43,801 nucleotides of DNA, from positions 1 through 43,801 of the forward strand of contig CANHLV010000001.1 of NCBI GenBank assembly GCA_947461495.1. Direction: 5' to 3'. A model generated the notes under the pieces. That model was not told the origin of the DNA, made no database searches, and worked only from the letters and a program-made list of their open reading frames with translations. Both the position numbers and the translations under genes were made by a program. Below are positions 1 through 8,699 of this stretch, one piece after another. Positions within the stretch are counted from its first letter, which is position 1, and the number at the start of each line of letters is the position of its first letter. This DNA is from Chitinophagaceae bacterium. Its GTDB lineage: Bacteria > Bacteroidota > Bacteroidia > Chitinophagales > Chitinophagaceae.

Positions 1-225
1 CCGTCTTTATTGCCTTTTTTCCTTTCATCACGATTCCAACTGCAAAATCCGGGTTAAACTAATTTATATTAAGCTGTATTTTCAAATCATTTCATCATGA
101 TGCGTTAATAATATGCGGATGTACTGTGTTGTAAAATGACTCATATATTTCTTTAACAACACGATATTCAATTCGATGATTTGTTTGTGTTCATTCTAAT
201 TATATTAGCCAATAATTTAGAAAAA

Positions 226-897
226 ATGGAATTCAATTTTTTAATTCATTCTCCCTTGCAAATTAAGAATGGTTTGCTTGATTTTTATCTTGAAGCAGGT
301 TGGTACAGATATGGAAATAAAATATTTACAATTGATTTTTTTGAAGAGAACGAAAATTTATATCGGGTTTTCTGGCTTAGATATAATATTTCCAAATTAA
401 AGCTTAGTGAAACAAATGAAAAAATTATTAGAAAAAACAAACGCTTCACCTTTAAAATAAAACCATTTCAGAATTCGGAATTACTGGAAGCATTACATGC
501 TATGTATTTTAAGGACATTGATTTTATAACCGCTACAACTATTGATGAATTAATGGAAGATGTTAATGGAAATGTTTTTAACTCTATGATGATTGAAATA
601 AGCGATAAGGAAAAATTAATTGCAGTTGGAATATTTGATTATGGGAATAATAGTATTGCTGGCATTAAAAACATCTTTCATCCTGAATATAAAAAATATA
701 GTTTGGGTAAATATTTGATGATTCTGAAATGTCAGTATTGTTTAGAAAACAACATAGACTGGTATTATCCGGGATATTTTGCACCGGGACATAAAAAATT
801 TGATTATAAACTAACGCTTGATATGGAAGCAACAGAAGTGTGTGTAGGAGAAAACAGACAATGGGTTGCTTATCGTGATTTTATTTCGAATGGTTAA
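226..897 (+). CDS. Arginyl/leucyl-tRNA--protein transferase-like (GNAT-fold) protein
   Basis: A protein of 223 residues from the ATG at 226; a longer reading from a TTG at 181 adds a hydrophobic stretch and is less likely. The C-terminal half resembles the catalytic fold of ATE/Bpt aminoacyl-tRNA protein transferases: an SLGKYL segment (residues 159-164) followed by a helix and then YYPGYF (180-185), where the family has SLG-x-Y and YYLGYW-type segments. Those enzymes add Arg or Leu to protein N termini for N-degron turnover. The Cys-rich N-terminal region typical of eukaryotic ATE1 is absent. It overlaps the convergent T9SS gene by 17 bp. Family placement is by motif memory only; substrate is unknown, and a generic GNAT enzyme is possible. 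Confidence 0.6.
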   Translation: MEFNFLIHSPLQIKNGLLDFYLEAGWYRYGNKIFTIDFFEENENLYRVFWLRYNISKLKLSETNEKIIRKNKRFTFKIKPFQNSELLEALHAMYFKDIDFITATTIDELMEDVNGNVFNSMMIEISDKEKLIAVGIFDYGNNSIAGIKNIFHPEYKKYSLGKYLMILKCQYCLENNIDWYYPGYFAPGHKKFDYKLTLDMEATEVCVGENRQWVAYRDFISNG

Positions 898-2821
898 CGA
901 TTAGTTTTGTGGAAACAGATAATCCATTATCTGTACTCATATTAATTATATAGATTCCCTTTGATAAACAAGTTGTGTTAATATTGATACTGTTGTTTCC
1001 GTTAATTAATTGTTTAGCAAATCGATTTATTTTTCTTCCTGCCTCATCATACAAAACAATATTGCATTTGCCAGAATATTTACTAAAGAGAATAATCTCA
1101 GTAAATTCAACTGCTGGATTGGGAAAAACGGATTGAATAGAAAGCGCTGATGTTTCATCAAACTTTATTATTGCTATATTGCTGTATTTATAGTTGCCAT
1201 CAACATCCAATTGTTTTAGCCTGTAATAATTATTACCAATTAAAGGCATATTGTCTTGAAAATAATATTGCAACGTTGTGTTACTGTTGCCATTAACTGA
1301 TTTGGAATTAACCTTTCCAATTTTTGAAAAAAGCAATCTGTCTGAAGCTCTTTCAATGTCAAAACCAGTACAATTAATTTCAGAAACGGTTGTCCAATTT
1401 AAATCGCAAGTGTTAGATTTTTTTGTTACTGTAAAGTTTTTCATAGCAACAGGAAGCACACCAAATGGAGTAATAGCCTGTGCATAAACAATATTTTCCA
1501 CCCCTCTGTTTTCCGACCAAACAGCAACAGACTGATTGTTTACACAAGTGGTAAAAGCAAACCTTCCTTTAGGCGAACCGGGTCCTGCAGTAGTTGAGCT
1601 TAACTCAACACGATTGCCTGGCCAAACAAAATCTCCATTAGCATCCAATCGAGTTGCATATATTTTGTAATCAACATCATAAATTGAAAAAAAGGGAGCA
1701 TCATTAAAAAGGGATAAGGAGCCAGCAAGAGATTCAAAAGAAGCGCTTATTGGAAAAACTTCTTTACCAATTGAATTCAATAATACCGTACCGGCTGCGG
1801 TATCAAATTTTTGTACAAAGACACCATATTGACTTTGTGCGGAATTGGAGTATGTGCAGGCGGACCAGATATAAGGTGATGCGGTTGCGTGCGCGATTGA
1901 TGTTGTTTGTTGATATGGATCAGAAGCGCCATTATAAGTAGAAAAGGCGCTACCGTTGATTCCCCAGGGAAGCGTTCCATCATCTTTAATTTTTTGTAAA
2001 AACGAATTAAACCTGAAGCCTACACTCGAATAATAGCCATAGTAAGTTGTGTTTCCAATAGTAAGAATTGAATAATATCTAGCAGCGGAAGTAGTTTGAT
2101 TTGATAATTGAACCGGAGAGGCCCAAAGCGCAACACCGCTTGTGTTATAGCGTTGAGCATAAAGTGTAGTAGAGATGCCGAAGCTTTTTTTCTGGAATAC
2201 AGTTGTGAAATCGCCATTGGGATGACAAACAATTTGACCTCTTGTTGTATTACTTGTTCCTACGTTTATGCTTATCGGTGAGGACCACATTGTTATGCCG
2301 GCATTACTTACTTTTTGGACTCTCAAAGTTGATGGACTGTTGTTATTCCAGCAAACCACCACATCGTTTGTTTTATTGATAGCTGGATAAGGTGCCAATC
2401 CTTCGCCAAGAACCACTCCGTTTCCCCAAGGCAAAGTGCCATCTGTATTTACTTTTGAAACAACAGCAGACAACACACCTGATACTTCATATTGATAACC
2501 GATAATCAGACTATTATTCCCATCAATACAAACATTAAATACAAATGTAGCTGAGCCAGAAGTTTGATTTGAAACTAACATGCCATCTGGCCCCAATAAT
2601 TTATTTCCATTAACATCTAATAGTTGAGCACGCATATCATAGTTTCCGCCATTGTTGCTATAAAATGCAATCCATGTTTTACCATCACTTGTGGTTGCGG
2701 TTTGCAAATCATCGCCATTAAGGCTAGAAACAGCAAGGTTTATAAATGTGTTCGGATTCCACTGAGAATATGCGCATGATGTTAGAAGAAAAAATAATGA
2801 AGCAAGAAAATAATTTTTCAT
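881..2821 (-). CDS. Secreted protein with type IX secretion C-terminal sorting domain
   Basis: Exported protein of 646 residues from the ATG at 2821 (a TTG three codons upstream is less likely). An N-terminal signal peptide ends around CAYSQ. The middle is a Gly/Asn/Ser-rich beta-type region without a recognised catalytic motif. Roughly residues 455-555 form the fibronectin-III-like module common before T9SS sorting domains, with LNWTTVSE, a FDIERA strand and NNYYRLKQLDVDG. The last 86 residues are a type A sorting domain: VFPNPA near the start, KGIYII and a basic end. The family is secreted through the Por/Spr channel and usually anchored at the surface or released. Function of the mature part is unknown. 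Confidence 0.88.
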   Translation of the reverse strand: MKNYFLASLFFLLTSCAYSQWNPNTFINLAVSSLNGDDLQTATTSDGKTWIAFYSNNGGNYDMRAQLLDVNGNKLLGPDGMLVSNQTSGSATFVFNVCIDGNNSLIIGYQYEVSGVLSAVVSKVNTDGTLPWGNGVVLGEGLAPYPAINKTNDVVVCWNNNSPSTLRVQKVSNAGITMWSSPISINVGTSNTTRGQIVCHPNGDFTTVFQKKSFGISTTLYAQRYNTSGVALWASPVQLSNQTTSAARYYSILTIGNTTYYGYYSSVGFRFNSFLQKIKDDGTLPWGINGSAFSTYNGASDPYQQTTSIAHATASPYIWSACTYSNSAQSQYGVFVQKFDTAAGTVLLNSIGKEVFPISASFESLAGSLSLFNDAPFFSIYDVDYKIYATRLDANGDFVWPGNRVELSSTTAGPGSPKGRFAFTTCVNNQSVAVWSENRGVENIVYAQAITPFGVLPVAMKNFTVTKKSNTCDLNWTTVSEINCTGFDIERASDRLLFSKIGKVNSKSVNGNSNTTLQYYFQDNMPLIGNNYYRLKQLDVDGNYKYSNIAIIKFDETSALSIQSVFPNPAVEFTEIILFSKYSGKCNIVLYDEAGRKINRFAKQLINGNNSININTTCLSKGIYIINMSTDNGLSVSTKLIVNHSK

Positions 2822-2920
2822 AAAAAGCAAGTTTGTCTTTTAAAAGAAGTCATAAAAATAACCTAAATCAATAGGAAAAAGTTAATTATTACAAGTCAAT
2901 TGACTGATGTTAATCAATAA

Positions 2921-3484
2921 TCAAATAGCAACAAATCCTCTGAATCCCCTGCCGCCGTAATAAGAACCTGCGCCATTATGATAAACAAAGACGGTGTTGA
3001 AACGAAAATCACCAAAAATGGCACCTCCAAGTTTTCTTATGTATGAAGGAGTATTTAACCAACTGGATGTTTTCGAATCAAATTTGCCAAGTGTTTGTAA
3101 AAAACGGTATTGTGTTTCATTTAAAATTTCTATACCTATTTCATCTGCCATATCTTTTGCTGAGTTAGCGGGCTTTAATTCTTTTCTGGAATTCAGACCT
3201 TCGCGGTCATAACAAAGGCTTCTTCTTGCTGAAGGACTTTCTGCTGCACAATCAAAAAAAAGGCAAGCACCTGTTTTTTCATCTATACCAACAACATCTG
3301 GCTCTCCACCTGTTCTTTCCATTTCGTGAATTGTCCAAAGTTTTTCTTTATTGAATTCGAGTCTTTTTTGTACGAGAGACCAATCAATATCTTTGTGGCG
3401 ATTGTTATTTTTTTCAAATCTTTCTTTTAAGGTTTGAAGTAAAGTTTTTTCAAGAGAAGCAGTCAATGTTTTTAATTTACCCAT
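2921..3484 (-). CDS. DUF4256 domain-containing protein
   Basis: A soluble 187-residue protein without signal peptide. It matches the DUF4256 family along its length: a charged N-terminal helix, WxxxxxRLE-like stretch, EMERTGGEPDVVG, CLFFDCAAESPSARRSLCYD and a Tyr/Gly-rich C terminus with GGRGFRGF. The family is widespread, single-domain and of unknown function; members are about 185-200 residues, so this copy is full length. It is transcribed alone between the T9SS gene and the GH125 gene; no operon partner is evident. Confidence 0.85.
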   Translation of the reverse strand: MGKLKTLTASLEKTLLQTLKERFEKNNNRHKDIDWSLVQKRLEFNKEKLWTIHEMERTGGEPDVVGIDEKTGACLFFDCAAESPSARRSLCYDREGLNSRKELKPANSAKDMADEIGIEILNETQYRFLQTLGKFDSKTSSWLNTPSYIRKLGGAIFGDFRFNTVFVYHNGAGSYYGGRGFRGFVAI

Positions 3485-3538
3485 AATATTTAAATAAAGA
3501 AGTCGAGATGTTGGTACAAAATCAACGGACAGAGAATA

Positions 3539-5065
3539 TCAAACGATTTGTTTTAATAATTCCGGTTTTTCATTATATAGATGAAGAATCAGTTCGCCAA
3601 AAATCGTATTTGCCCATGCGAACCAGCTTCTTGAAAAATCATTTGGATTGTCAACATGAAATGATTCATGGATAAACCCGGTACCCGCATGCGTTTTTTT
3701 CAGTATCGACAAACAAGCAATAATTTCATTATCATTGTTACTTGTAAGCGCTTGCATCACCAAACCAAGAGGCCATATTTTTTTTTCTCCGACATGGGGT
3801 CCGCCAATTCCTTTTGCGAATTTACCTTCATTAAACCAGGGATTAGATTCGCTCAATGAAAAATTTCTTGTATTAAGATACAATTCATTATCAGATGAAC
3901 AATAACCGAGGTAAGGTAAAGAAAGCAAATTGGGCACATTGGCATCGTCCATGAATAGTGCATTTCCAAAACCATCTATTTCAAGGGGGTGTATCTTGCC
4001 CGCGGTAGGGTGATGATGTGTTGCATGTTTTTTTATGGAAAGCTCTAACTCTTCAGCAAATATTTTACATTCATTTGCCAATTCAGCATTACCTACAACA
4101 GTGGAAAAAATCGACGAAAGCTGCCGCAATGAAACAACAGCAAACATGTTTGAAGAAATTAAAAAAGGAAAAACAGTAGCATCATCTGAAGGACGAAACA
4201 TTGAATGAATGAGTCCGATTTTTTTTGTTGGATTACCATAACCCCCGCCAAATTGAGTATCGGTAGGATTTGCGGCATTCCTTTGAAAATGATAAGGACC
4301 TTTATTATTGAGTCGTTGTTGTTCTCTGAAGGTTTTTATAATCAACTTCATAGCGTCTTGCCAACGGGTATTAAATATAGAAACATCGCCTGTATTTTTC
4401 CAGTAACCATGCGCCAAACGAATAACATAACAAAGCGAATCAATTTCCCATTTACATTCGTGAACTCCGGGCTTCATGGTAGTATAATCATCTTTCCATT
4501 CGCTAATACGTTTTGGATCGTTGTAAAAAGCATTTGCATATGGCTCGAGAAGTACGAATTCGCTCTGCTTGGCTATTACTCCTTTTAAAAGCTTTTTTAA
4601 TTTTTCATCAGCATTGGCAAGAGGGAGATAGGGCCATACTTGAGCAGAGGAGTCTCGCAGCCACATGGCATCAATATCTCCTGTGATTACATATGTAAAA
4701 GGCTCTCCGTTTATTTCAGTATAGGTGACCGTTGTATCCAATGTGTTAGGAAAACAATTTTCAAACATCCAAGCCAATTCTTTATCCGCCATCACTGATT
4801 TTACTTTTACAATTGTATCCTCAACCGCTTTACTTGTAAATTTTCTGTTTGAAAGCGCTGGCCTGTTGGAAATAAAAAAACCATCTGCAGAAATATTTTG
4901 TTTTACTGTTTTCATGTCATTGGTTGACTTATTAGGTTTACCCACTGTTTTCTTATTTTCACTCAATCTTCCAATAATCTTAGATTTTGCAATTGAAGAA
5001 AAACCGTTAGTCAATAAGAAGGAAATGATTCCTGCTTTTTTTATAAAATCTCTACGGTGCGACAT
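3539..5065 (-). CDS. Glycoside hydrolase family 125 protein (exo-alpha-1,6-mannosidase type)
   Basis: A 508-residue exported enzyme. The N terminus (SHRRDFIKKAG followed by a hydrophobic stretch) looks like a Tat-type leader with RRDFIKK. The GH125 signatures are TGDIDAMWLRDSSAQVWPY at residues 128-146, GPYHFQR, GGPHVG and GTGFIHESFHVD near residue 465, then RSWFAWAN near 479-486. Known GH125 enzymes are inverting exo-alpha-1,6-mannosidases acting on N-glycan or mannan ends; periplasmic action is inferred from the leader. It is not inside a PUL: no SusC/SusD pair or other glycosidase adjoins it, so the substrate is open. Confidence 0.9.
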   Translation of the reverse strand: MSHRRDFIKKAGIISFLLTNGFSSIAKSKIIGRLSENKKTVGKPNKSTNDMKTVKQNISADGFFISNRPALSNRKFTSKAVEDTIVKVKSVMADKELAWMFENCFPNTLDTTVTYTEINGEPFTYVITGDIDAMWLRDSSAQVWPYLPLANADEKLKKLLKGVIAKQSEFVLLEPYANAFYNDPKRISEWKDDYTTMKPGVHECKWEIDSLCYVIRLAHGYWKNTGDVSIFNTRWQDAMKLIIKTFREQQRLNNKGPYHFQRNAANPTDTQFGGGYGNPTKKIGLIHSMFRPSDDATVFPFLISSNMFAVVSLRQLSSIFSTVVGNAELANECKIFAEELELSIKKHATHHHPTAGKIHPLEIDGFGNALFMDDANVPNLLSLPYLGYCSSDNELYLNTRNFSLSESNPWFNEGKFAKGIGGPHVGEKKIWPLGLVMQALTSNNDNEIIACLSILKKTHAGTGFIHESFHVDNPNDFSRSWFAWANTIFGELILHLYNEKPELLKQIV

Positions 5066-5149
5066 GGTATTAAATGTGAATTAGTCAATAAAAATCCGAA
5101 AGTTATTTAATAAAAACATTTTATCAGAAGTGAAAAAGAGGAATATATT

Positions 5150-5743
5150 TTATTCGTGCAACCAATTGAACCAAACTTTTTGATCAATCAGCGGTATATT
5201 GTTTTGTTTACAAACGTTCATAGTGTGACCAGTTCCACCAGTCATTGGGTTTTCTAAATCGTCATAGAATATCCCAAAGCTTGCCGGTAAGATTTCATTC
5301 GTACCAATAGCTTTTATTGTATCGCGAATAATGTAAGCTGCTTTAATGGTAAATTTATTTTTATCGCCAGCTACAAACTTATCAATTAATTTTTCTGTTT
5401 TTTTATTGTTTTTTGATTGCATCACCACTTCGCGATCTGATGCAATTTTAATATCATCCAATGATATGGTATTATATGCTTTATTGGTTTTTTGTCGGTG
5501 CCCAGAATAGGGAATAATAACTTGCAATCTTTTATAATCAATAGCCGCAACACCCTCAGAAAAGAATTGATCTGAGCCTTCGGCATTGCCACTTCTAAAA
5601 ATCATTTTTGAGGTTCGAGTGGCTAATAGTTTTCCTAAAGAAAAAAGTTTATGCTGATCTTTTGTCAATACACTTCTTTTTCCCTCAAGAAGTACGATGG
5701 TGTTTTCTGTATCGAATTTTGAAATGAAATCGTTGAGTGTCAT
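5150..5743 (-). CDS. SLOG-superfamily (Rossmannoid nucleotide-binding) protein
   Basis: A soluble protein of 197 residues. It fits the SLOG/LOG/DprA-type Rossmannoid fold: first strand TIVLLEGKR (15-23), second strand and loop RSGNAEGSDQFFSEGV (50-65) corresponding to the G-x-A-x-G-x-D-x-x-A nucleotide loop, third strand LQVIIPY (73-79), and late FGIFYDD (156-162) followed by MTGGTGHTMNVC (167-178) and IPLID, which matches the GGTxHT switch of SLOG proteins. Family members bind nucleotides or hydrolyse nucleoside monophosphates, and some sense nucleotide signals in conflict systems. No effector gene is fused or clearly adjacent, so the role here is unknown. Confidence 0.6.
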   Translation of the reverse strand: MTLNDFISKFDTENTIVLLEGKRSVLTKDQHKLFSLGKLLATRTSKMIFRSGNAEGSDQFFSEGVAAIDYKRLQVIIPYSGHRQKTNKAYNTISLDDIKIASDREVVMQSKNNKKTEKLIDKFVAGDKNKFTIKAAYIIRDTIKAIGTNEILPASFGIFYDDLENPMTGGTGHTMNVCKQNNIPLIDQKVWFNWLHE

Positions 5744-5864
5744 TAAGTTTTTTGCATTTTGTTAAACAAGATACTTTATTGTTAAGTATGAAATAAACCT
5801 CGTTAATGAAAAACTATAGTTAATTATTCTAAAGAAAGGCAATATGTGGATGTTTATTGGGCCT

Positions 5865-5909
5865 GCTGGATAGGCTAGATAGGCTAGATAGGCTAGATAG
5901 GCTGGATAA
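5865..5909. repeat. 9-bp tandem repeat, five copies
   Basis: Five head-to-tail copies of the nonamer GCTRGATAG (first and last with G, middle three with A at the fourth base; final base of the last copy differs). It lies in the intergenic gap between the SLOG gene and a small secreted-protein gene. No open reading frame spans it. Such simple repeats are typical slippage sites; no regulatory role can be shown. Confidence 0.9.
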
Positions 5910-5967
5910 GTGGCAAGAACTCGGTAAAATAATTTTTTTAATATAGTGATTTTAAAAAATCATTTCA

Positions 5968-6489
5968 CTAATCTACTTCCCGTGTAAAATAATAAATAAG
6001 ACTATAATCCCAGCTTGTTTGATTTCCGTTAGGATAGGAATTGCCCTGTGTAATAATTAGGGTTTTATTATTTTTTGTCATAACCATCGGTCCGTTGATG
6101 ATGTTGCCGACGCTGTCTTTTATAAATCTTGAATCTCCTAAATAAAAAAGCTTTTTCAATTCAGAAGTTGTAAAAATGTCGTTGCCGCTTCGCAATACAC
6201 AAATATTATTGAAATCGCTTCGGTGCATTTTGACGCTTGATGATGCGCTATTATAACCAATTACTGTTTGCCAACCTTTTTTGTAAGAGCAGATGAACTT
6301 CCATTTGAAATTATTGTTTGTATCATGTGTAATCGAGTCTGTTTTTGAAAACTTGGCATCAATGTTTTTAATGATGAACATATATTCATTGAAATCAATT
6401 GGATTGGTTATTAAGCTGTCGTTATTATTGAATTGTGAAAAACAATTTTGAAAAGAAAAGAAAAGAAATATTGAGAAAATCTTTTTCAT
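5968..6489 (-). CDS. Hypothetical secreted protein
   Basis: A 173-residue protein with a clear signal peptide (KKIFSIFLFFSFQNCFSQ, cleavage after residue 18 or 19). The mature part is rich in Asn, Ser and Thr with alternating beta-like segments and no catalytic motif that I recognise. It probably resides in the periplasm or outside the cell. It is transcribed in the same direction as the following lipoprotein gene but separated by 61 bp. No family assigned. Confidence 0.7.
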   Translation of the reverse strand: MKKIFSIFLFFSFQNCFSQFNNNDSLITNPIDFNEYMFIIKNIDAKFSKTDSITHDTNNNFKWKFICSYKKGWQTVIGYNSASSSVKMHRSDFNNICVLRSGNDIFTTSELKKLFYLGDSRFIKDSVGNIINGPMVMTKNNKTLIITQGNSYPNGNQTSWDYSLIYYFTREVD

Positions 6490-6550
6490 TAAACAGAAAA
6501 ATGAATCAGCAAAATAGAAACAAACCTATTCATGTAATGTTAACTACGAA

Positions 6551-7258
6551 TTAGGGTTTAATTTTTGATACAGCGTCAAGGGCTCCGTTGCTGTAAATAT
6601 TAAGATTGATAAATTGCCCTTGAATTGTCCCATCTCCAGTCATATAAAAACCATTGATAGTAACGGGCTTCATAGTTACTGTTTGTGCCTGGCAATTAAC
6701 ATCAAGTGTTACAGGAAAACTTGTAAGGTTAGTAACAACCAATTGTCCCAGATTGTTGTAAGAACAGCTGATATTTCTATATAACAGGTTTCCATTTATT
6801 TGGTAAGTAATTTCTCCGTTAATATGATTTATAAAATTATAGCCACAATTAGGTGCATATACCAACTGAATGGTTTTATACTGAGGTGTATAGTTGTTTA
6901 CATTGAATACAGACATTCTAAGTTCACAGGGATATATTCCGGGTGTTGCTCCTAATTGATTGAAAGTAATATTAAAAGACTGTTGCTGATTTGATCGAAT
7001 AACCAAATCTTGATTGTTGTCAGAAAAAGAACCATTCAATCCTGATAAACTAGCGCCAAATTCTCTGTCCTCTGTGCATTGAACACCAACTGCCAAGGGC
7101 TTGTTTCCGCTATACTCAAATAAAATAGTATCAGGAGCAGAAAAAGTAAAAACAACAGGTTGTGGATTTGTGTCGGTGCTAGTTTTTTTACAAGACTCAA
7201 AAGATATAAATATGCAAATAAGGTATATCCAAACAATAGATTTGTTTAAGTGATTCAT
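6551..7258 (-). CDS. Hypothetical lipoprotein
   Basis: A 235-residue protein with a signal sequence and a lipobox ending FESC (Cys22-Lys-Lys), the Bacteroidota lipoprotein pattern. The mature protein starts with a Thr/Pro-rich linker, then beta-strand-rich sequence containing a LIYAPNC-like strand and several Tyr/Asn-rich strands, like an immunoglobulin-like fold. It is likely anchored in the outer membrane. No family is recognised. Confidence 0.7.
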   Translation of the reverse strand: MNHLNKSIVWIYLICIFISFESCKKTSTDTNPQPVVFTFSAPDTILFEYSGNKPLAVGVQCTEDREFGASLSGLNGSFSDNNQDLVIRSNQQQSFNITFNQLGATPGIYPCELRMSVFNVNNYTPQYKTIQLVYAPNCGYNFINHINGEITYQINGNLLYRNISCSYNNLGQLVVTNLTSFPVTLDVNCQAQTVTMKPVTINGFYMTGDGTIQGQFINLNIYSNGALDAVSKIKP

Positions 7259-7472
7259 TTAATATTTAATGATTGTTGAGGCTTAAAAATAAAACAATTA
7301 TTGACAATTTGTAGAAATGTCATTTGAAATCAGGCTATTTCCGCAAAGATATTATTTCAAAAATTATTTTAAAAAGGGTGTACGATACGCAATTTCCATC
7401 TGCCTAACAAATTTGAATAAGCAAATCCAAATAAGATACATGTGATTTTGGAGAAGATTTGTTGCTTTGGTA

Positions 7473-7504
7473 ATTGCTGTCGTAATATTGCGATATTGCA
7501 ATAT
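7473..7504. repeat. Copy of the AATATTGC palindromic repeat, 3' of the SH3 gene
   Basis: This 32-bp stretch is the same, in the same orientation, as 8525-8556 except for two bases (30 of 32 identical by eye). Here only the left half and centre of the palindrome are present. It lies about 40 bp beyond the stop codon of the SH3-like gene, so the gene and the pseudogene before it are bracketed by the two copies. Confidence 0.8.
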
Positions 7505-7543
7505 CAAAAAAAGCCCCCCAAATAAAAAACAAATCTAGACCCA

Positions 7544-8230
7544 TCAAAACCCATAAACAACCAATCGTTCTTTGTATTCTCCCTTTTCAATTCTCCATAT
7601 CACTTCATAACTTCCGGCGCCATCGCTGTTCATGCTTTGAATATAGATGACATCGTTAACATAGTCAAAAGTCGCTGTGGGCGAAAACATATTCGGTTCG
7701 TATAGTCCTTGAAGAGCGGCAAAAGGAACTGTGTTTGTTTTTTTACCATGGCTGATGACAATTTTTTCATATTGTGAGGAAGGCATACCACCGTCTTTAC
7801 CCCAATATTTTTTATTGTCTATCAGATTAATTTGGTCTGGATAATCTTTCAAATATTTAAAATGGTGTTTTTTCTTATCAAACGAAGCGCTAGTCAGCGT
7901 TATTGAAATGGAATCTTTTTTTAAAACAATTTTATTTCCTGTTTGCTTGTAAACAGGAATATTGATGTAATCGTCAACGGGATTGTATTTGTCTTTATAG
8001 ATGTATCCGTTGCATTCTTTATTATTTAGTGTATAATCGATATTGGTCCAGTTGCCTTTGTTTTCGAAACAATAGATCAAATGGCCAGTGTTCAGCTTGT
8101 TGATAATTTTGCTTTTGATGTCGGCATCTTCTCTTACATTCACATAACCATCATTATCAGTTACTATAGCAAACTGTGCCGAGGAATGTAAACAACAACA
8201 AATAAGAAAACTCGATAAAACAGATTTCAT
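7544..8230 (-). CDS. Secreted SH3-like (bacterial SH3) domain protein
   Basis: The reading frame opens at a TTG at 8359, but the first 43 residues belong to an older gene remnant. The natural start is the ATG at 8230 (or 8236), which begins a good signal peptide, KSVLSSFLICCCLHSSAQ. The mature 228-residue form carries an SH3-like module at about residues 28-75 (GYVNVRE, then KLNTGH and WTNIDY), typical of peptidoglycan- or envelope-associated proteins. The C-terminal half has no recognised domain. It is bracketed by two copies of a palindromic repeat. Confidence 0.72.
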   Translation of the reverse strand: MKSVLSSFLICCCLHSSAQFAIVTDNDGYVNVREDADIKSKIINKLNTGHLIYCFENKGNWTNIDYTLNNKECNGYIYKDKYNPVDDYINIPVYKQTGNKIVLKKDSISITLTSASFDKKKHHFKYLKDYPDQINLIDNKKYWGKDGGMPSSQYEKIVISHGKKTNTVPFAALQGLYEPNMFSPTATFDYVNDVIYIQSMNSDGAGSYEVIWRIEKGEYKERLVVYGF

Positions 8231-8236
8231 ATGCAT

Positions 8237-8498
8237 TACATGTTGAGATAAATAATTTTGTTCATCACAATATTTTAAAACCGCCTCGCATTTTACAGAA
8301 CTGTAAAAATCATTTTTATCGTTTTTAAATGATACAACATTGTTTTTCAACTTCTTCAAACTTGATGTTTCCGTTTGGGCCTTACTTTATATATTTCCAT
8401 TTTGAAGTCATCCAATCACTGATGAGAAAAGCAGATTTTGATTGTGCGAAAGCAGATATTGTGCATAAAAACAAACCTGCTATAATGAAAACAATTTT
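8237..8498 (-). pseudogene. Decayed small exported-protein gene (possibly lipocalin-like)
   Basis: Reading the minus strand from 8498 gives a classic signal peptide (KIVFIIAGLFLC then TISAFAQS) followed by a mature start FLISDWMTSKWKYIK, then an in-frame TAA at 8382-8384, then GPNGNIKFEEVEKQCCII in the same frame. A one-base shift near 8332 continues the protein as SFKNDKNDFYSS and on to the SH3 gene start. There is no ATG, GTG or TTG where the signal peptide should begin: the codon is TAT and the frame is closed by a TAA at 8523-8525. The W-K, PNGN and later Cys pattern recalls small lipocalin-like exported proteins, but that family guess is weak. Confidence 0.65.
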
Positions 8499-8530
8499 AT
8501 AGTTAACAGATTGATTTATATTTTATTGTT

Positions 8531-8562
8531 GTCGTAATATTGCAATATTGCAATATTACGAC
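8531..8562. repeat. Perfect 32-bp palindrome
   Basis: The sequence reads the same on both strands for all 32 bases, with a core built from TGCAATATTGCA and outer arms GTCGTAATAT/ATATTACGAC. It lies just upstream of the decayed exported-protein gene. A near copy of its left two thirds is at 7473-7504. It may be a REP-like element or a strong hairpin. Confidence 0.92.
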
Positions 8563-8660
8563 AGAAGCAATTTTATTCCATTATTAAAGTTCCTTTTAAG
8601 GCAATTAGTGGTGCAAATAATTGGTCGGGCGATAAGCGCCAATGAGGAAAGATTATACTC

Positions 8661-8684
8661 CAATTAGGAGACCGGCGCTAATTG
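8661..8684. repeat. Short stem-loop with GGAGACCGGCGC core, after the M48 gene
   Basis: CAATTA (8661-8666) pairs with TAATTG (8679-8684), and the loop carries the dodecamer GGAGACCGGCGC that recurs at 10886, 12429 (one mismatch), 12491 and 12578. It lies 15 bp beyond the stop of the protease gene, so it could affect termination, but no T run follows. The rest of the 8563-8699 gap shows nothing more. Confidence 0.6.
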
Positions 8685-8699
8685 AGAAGGGGACTAAAA

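Noticed and set aside
1..28. Possible 5' end of a minus-strand gene leaving the window (MKGKKAIKT)
   Set aside because: Only nine codons are visible and the upstream DNA carries a short intergenic repeat; too little to call. A plus-strand frame ending at 60-62 is equally possible.
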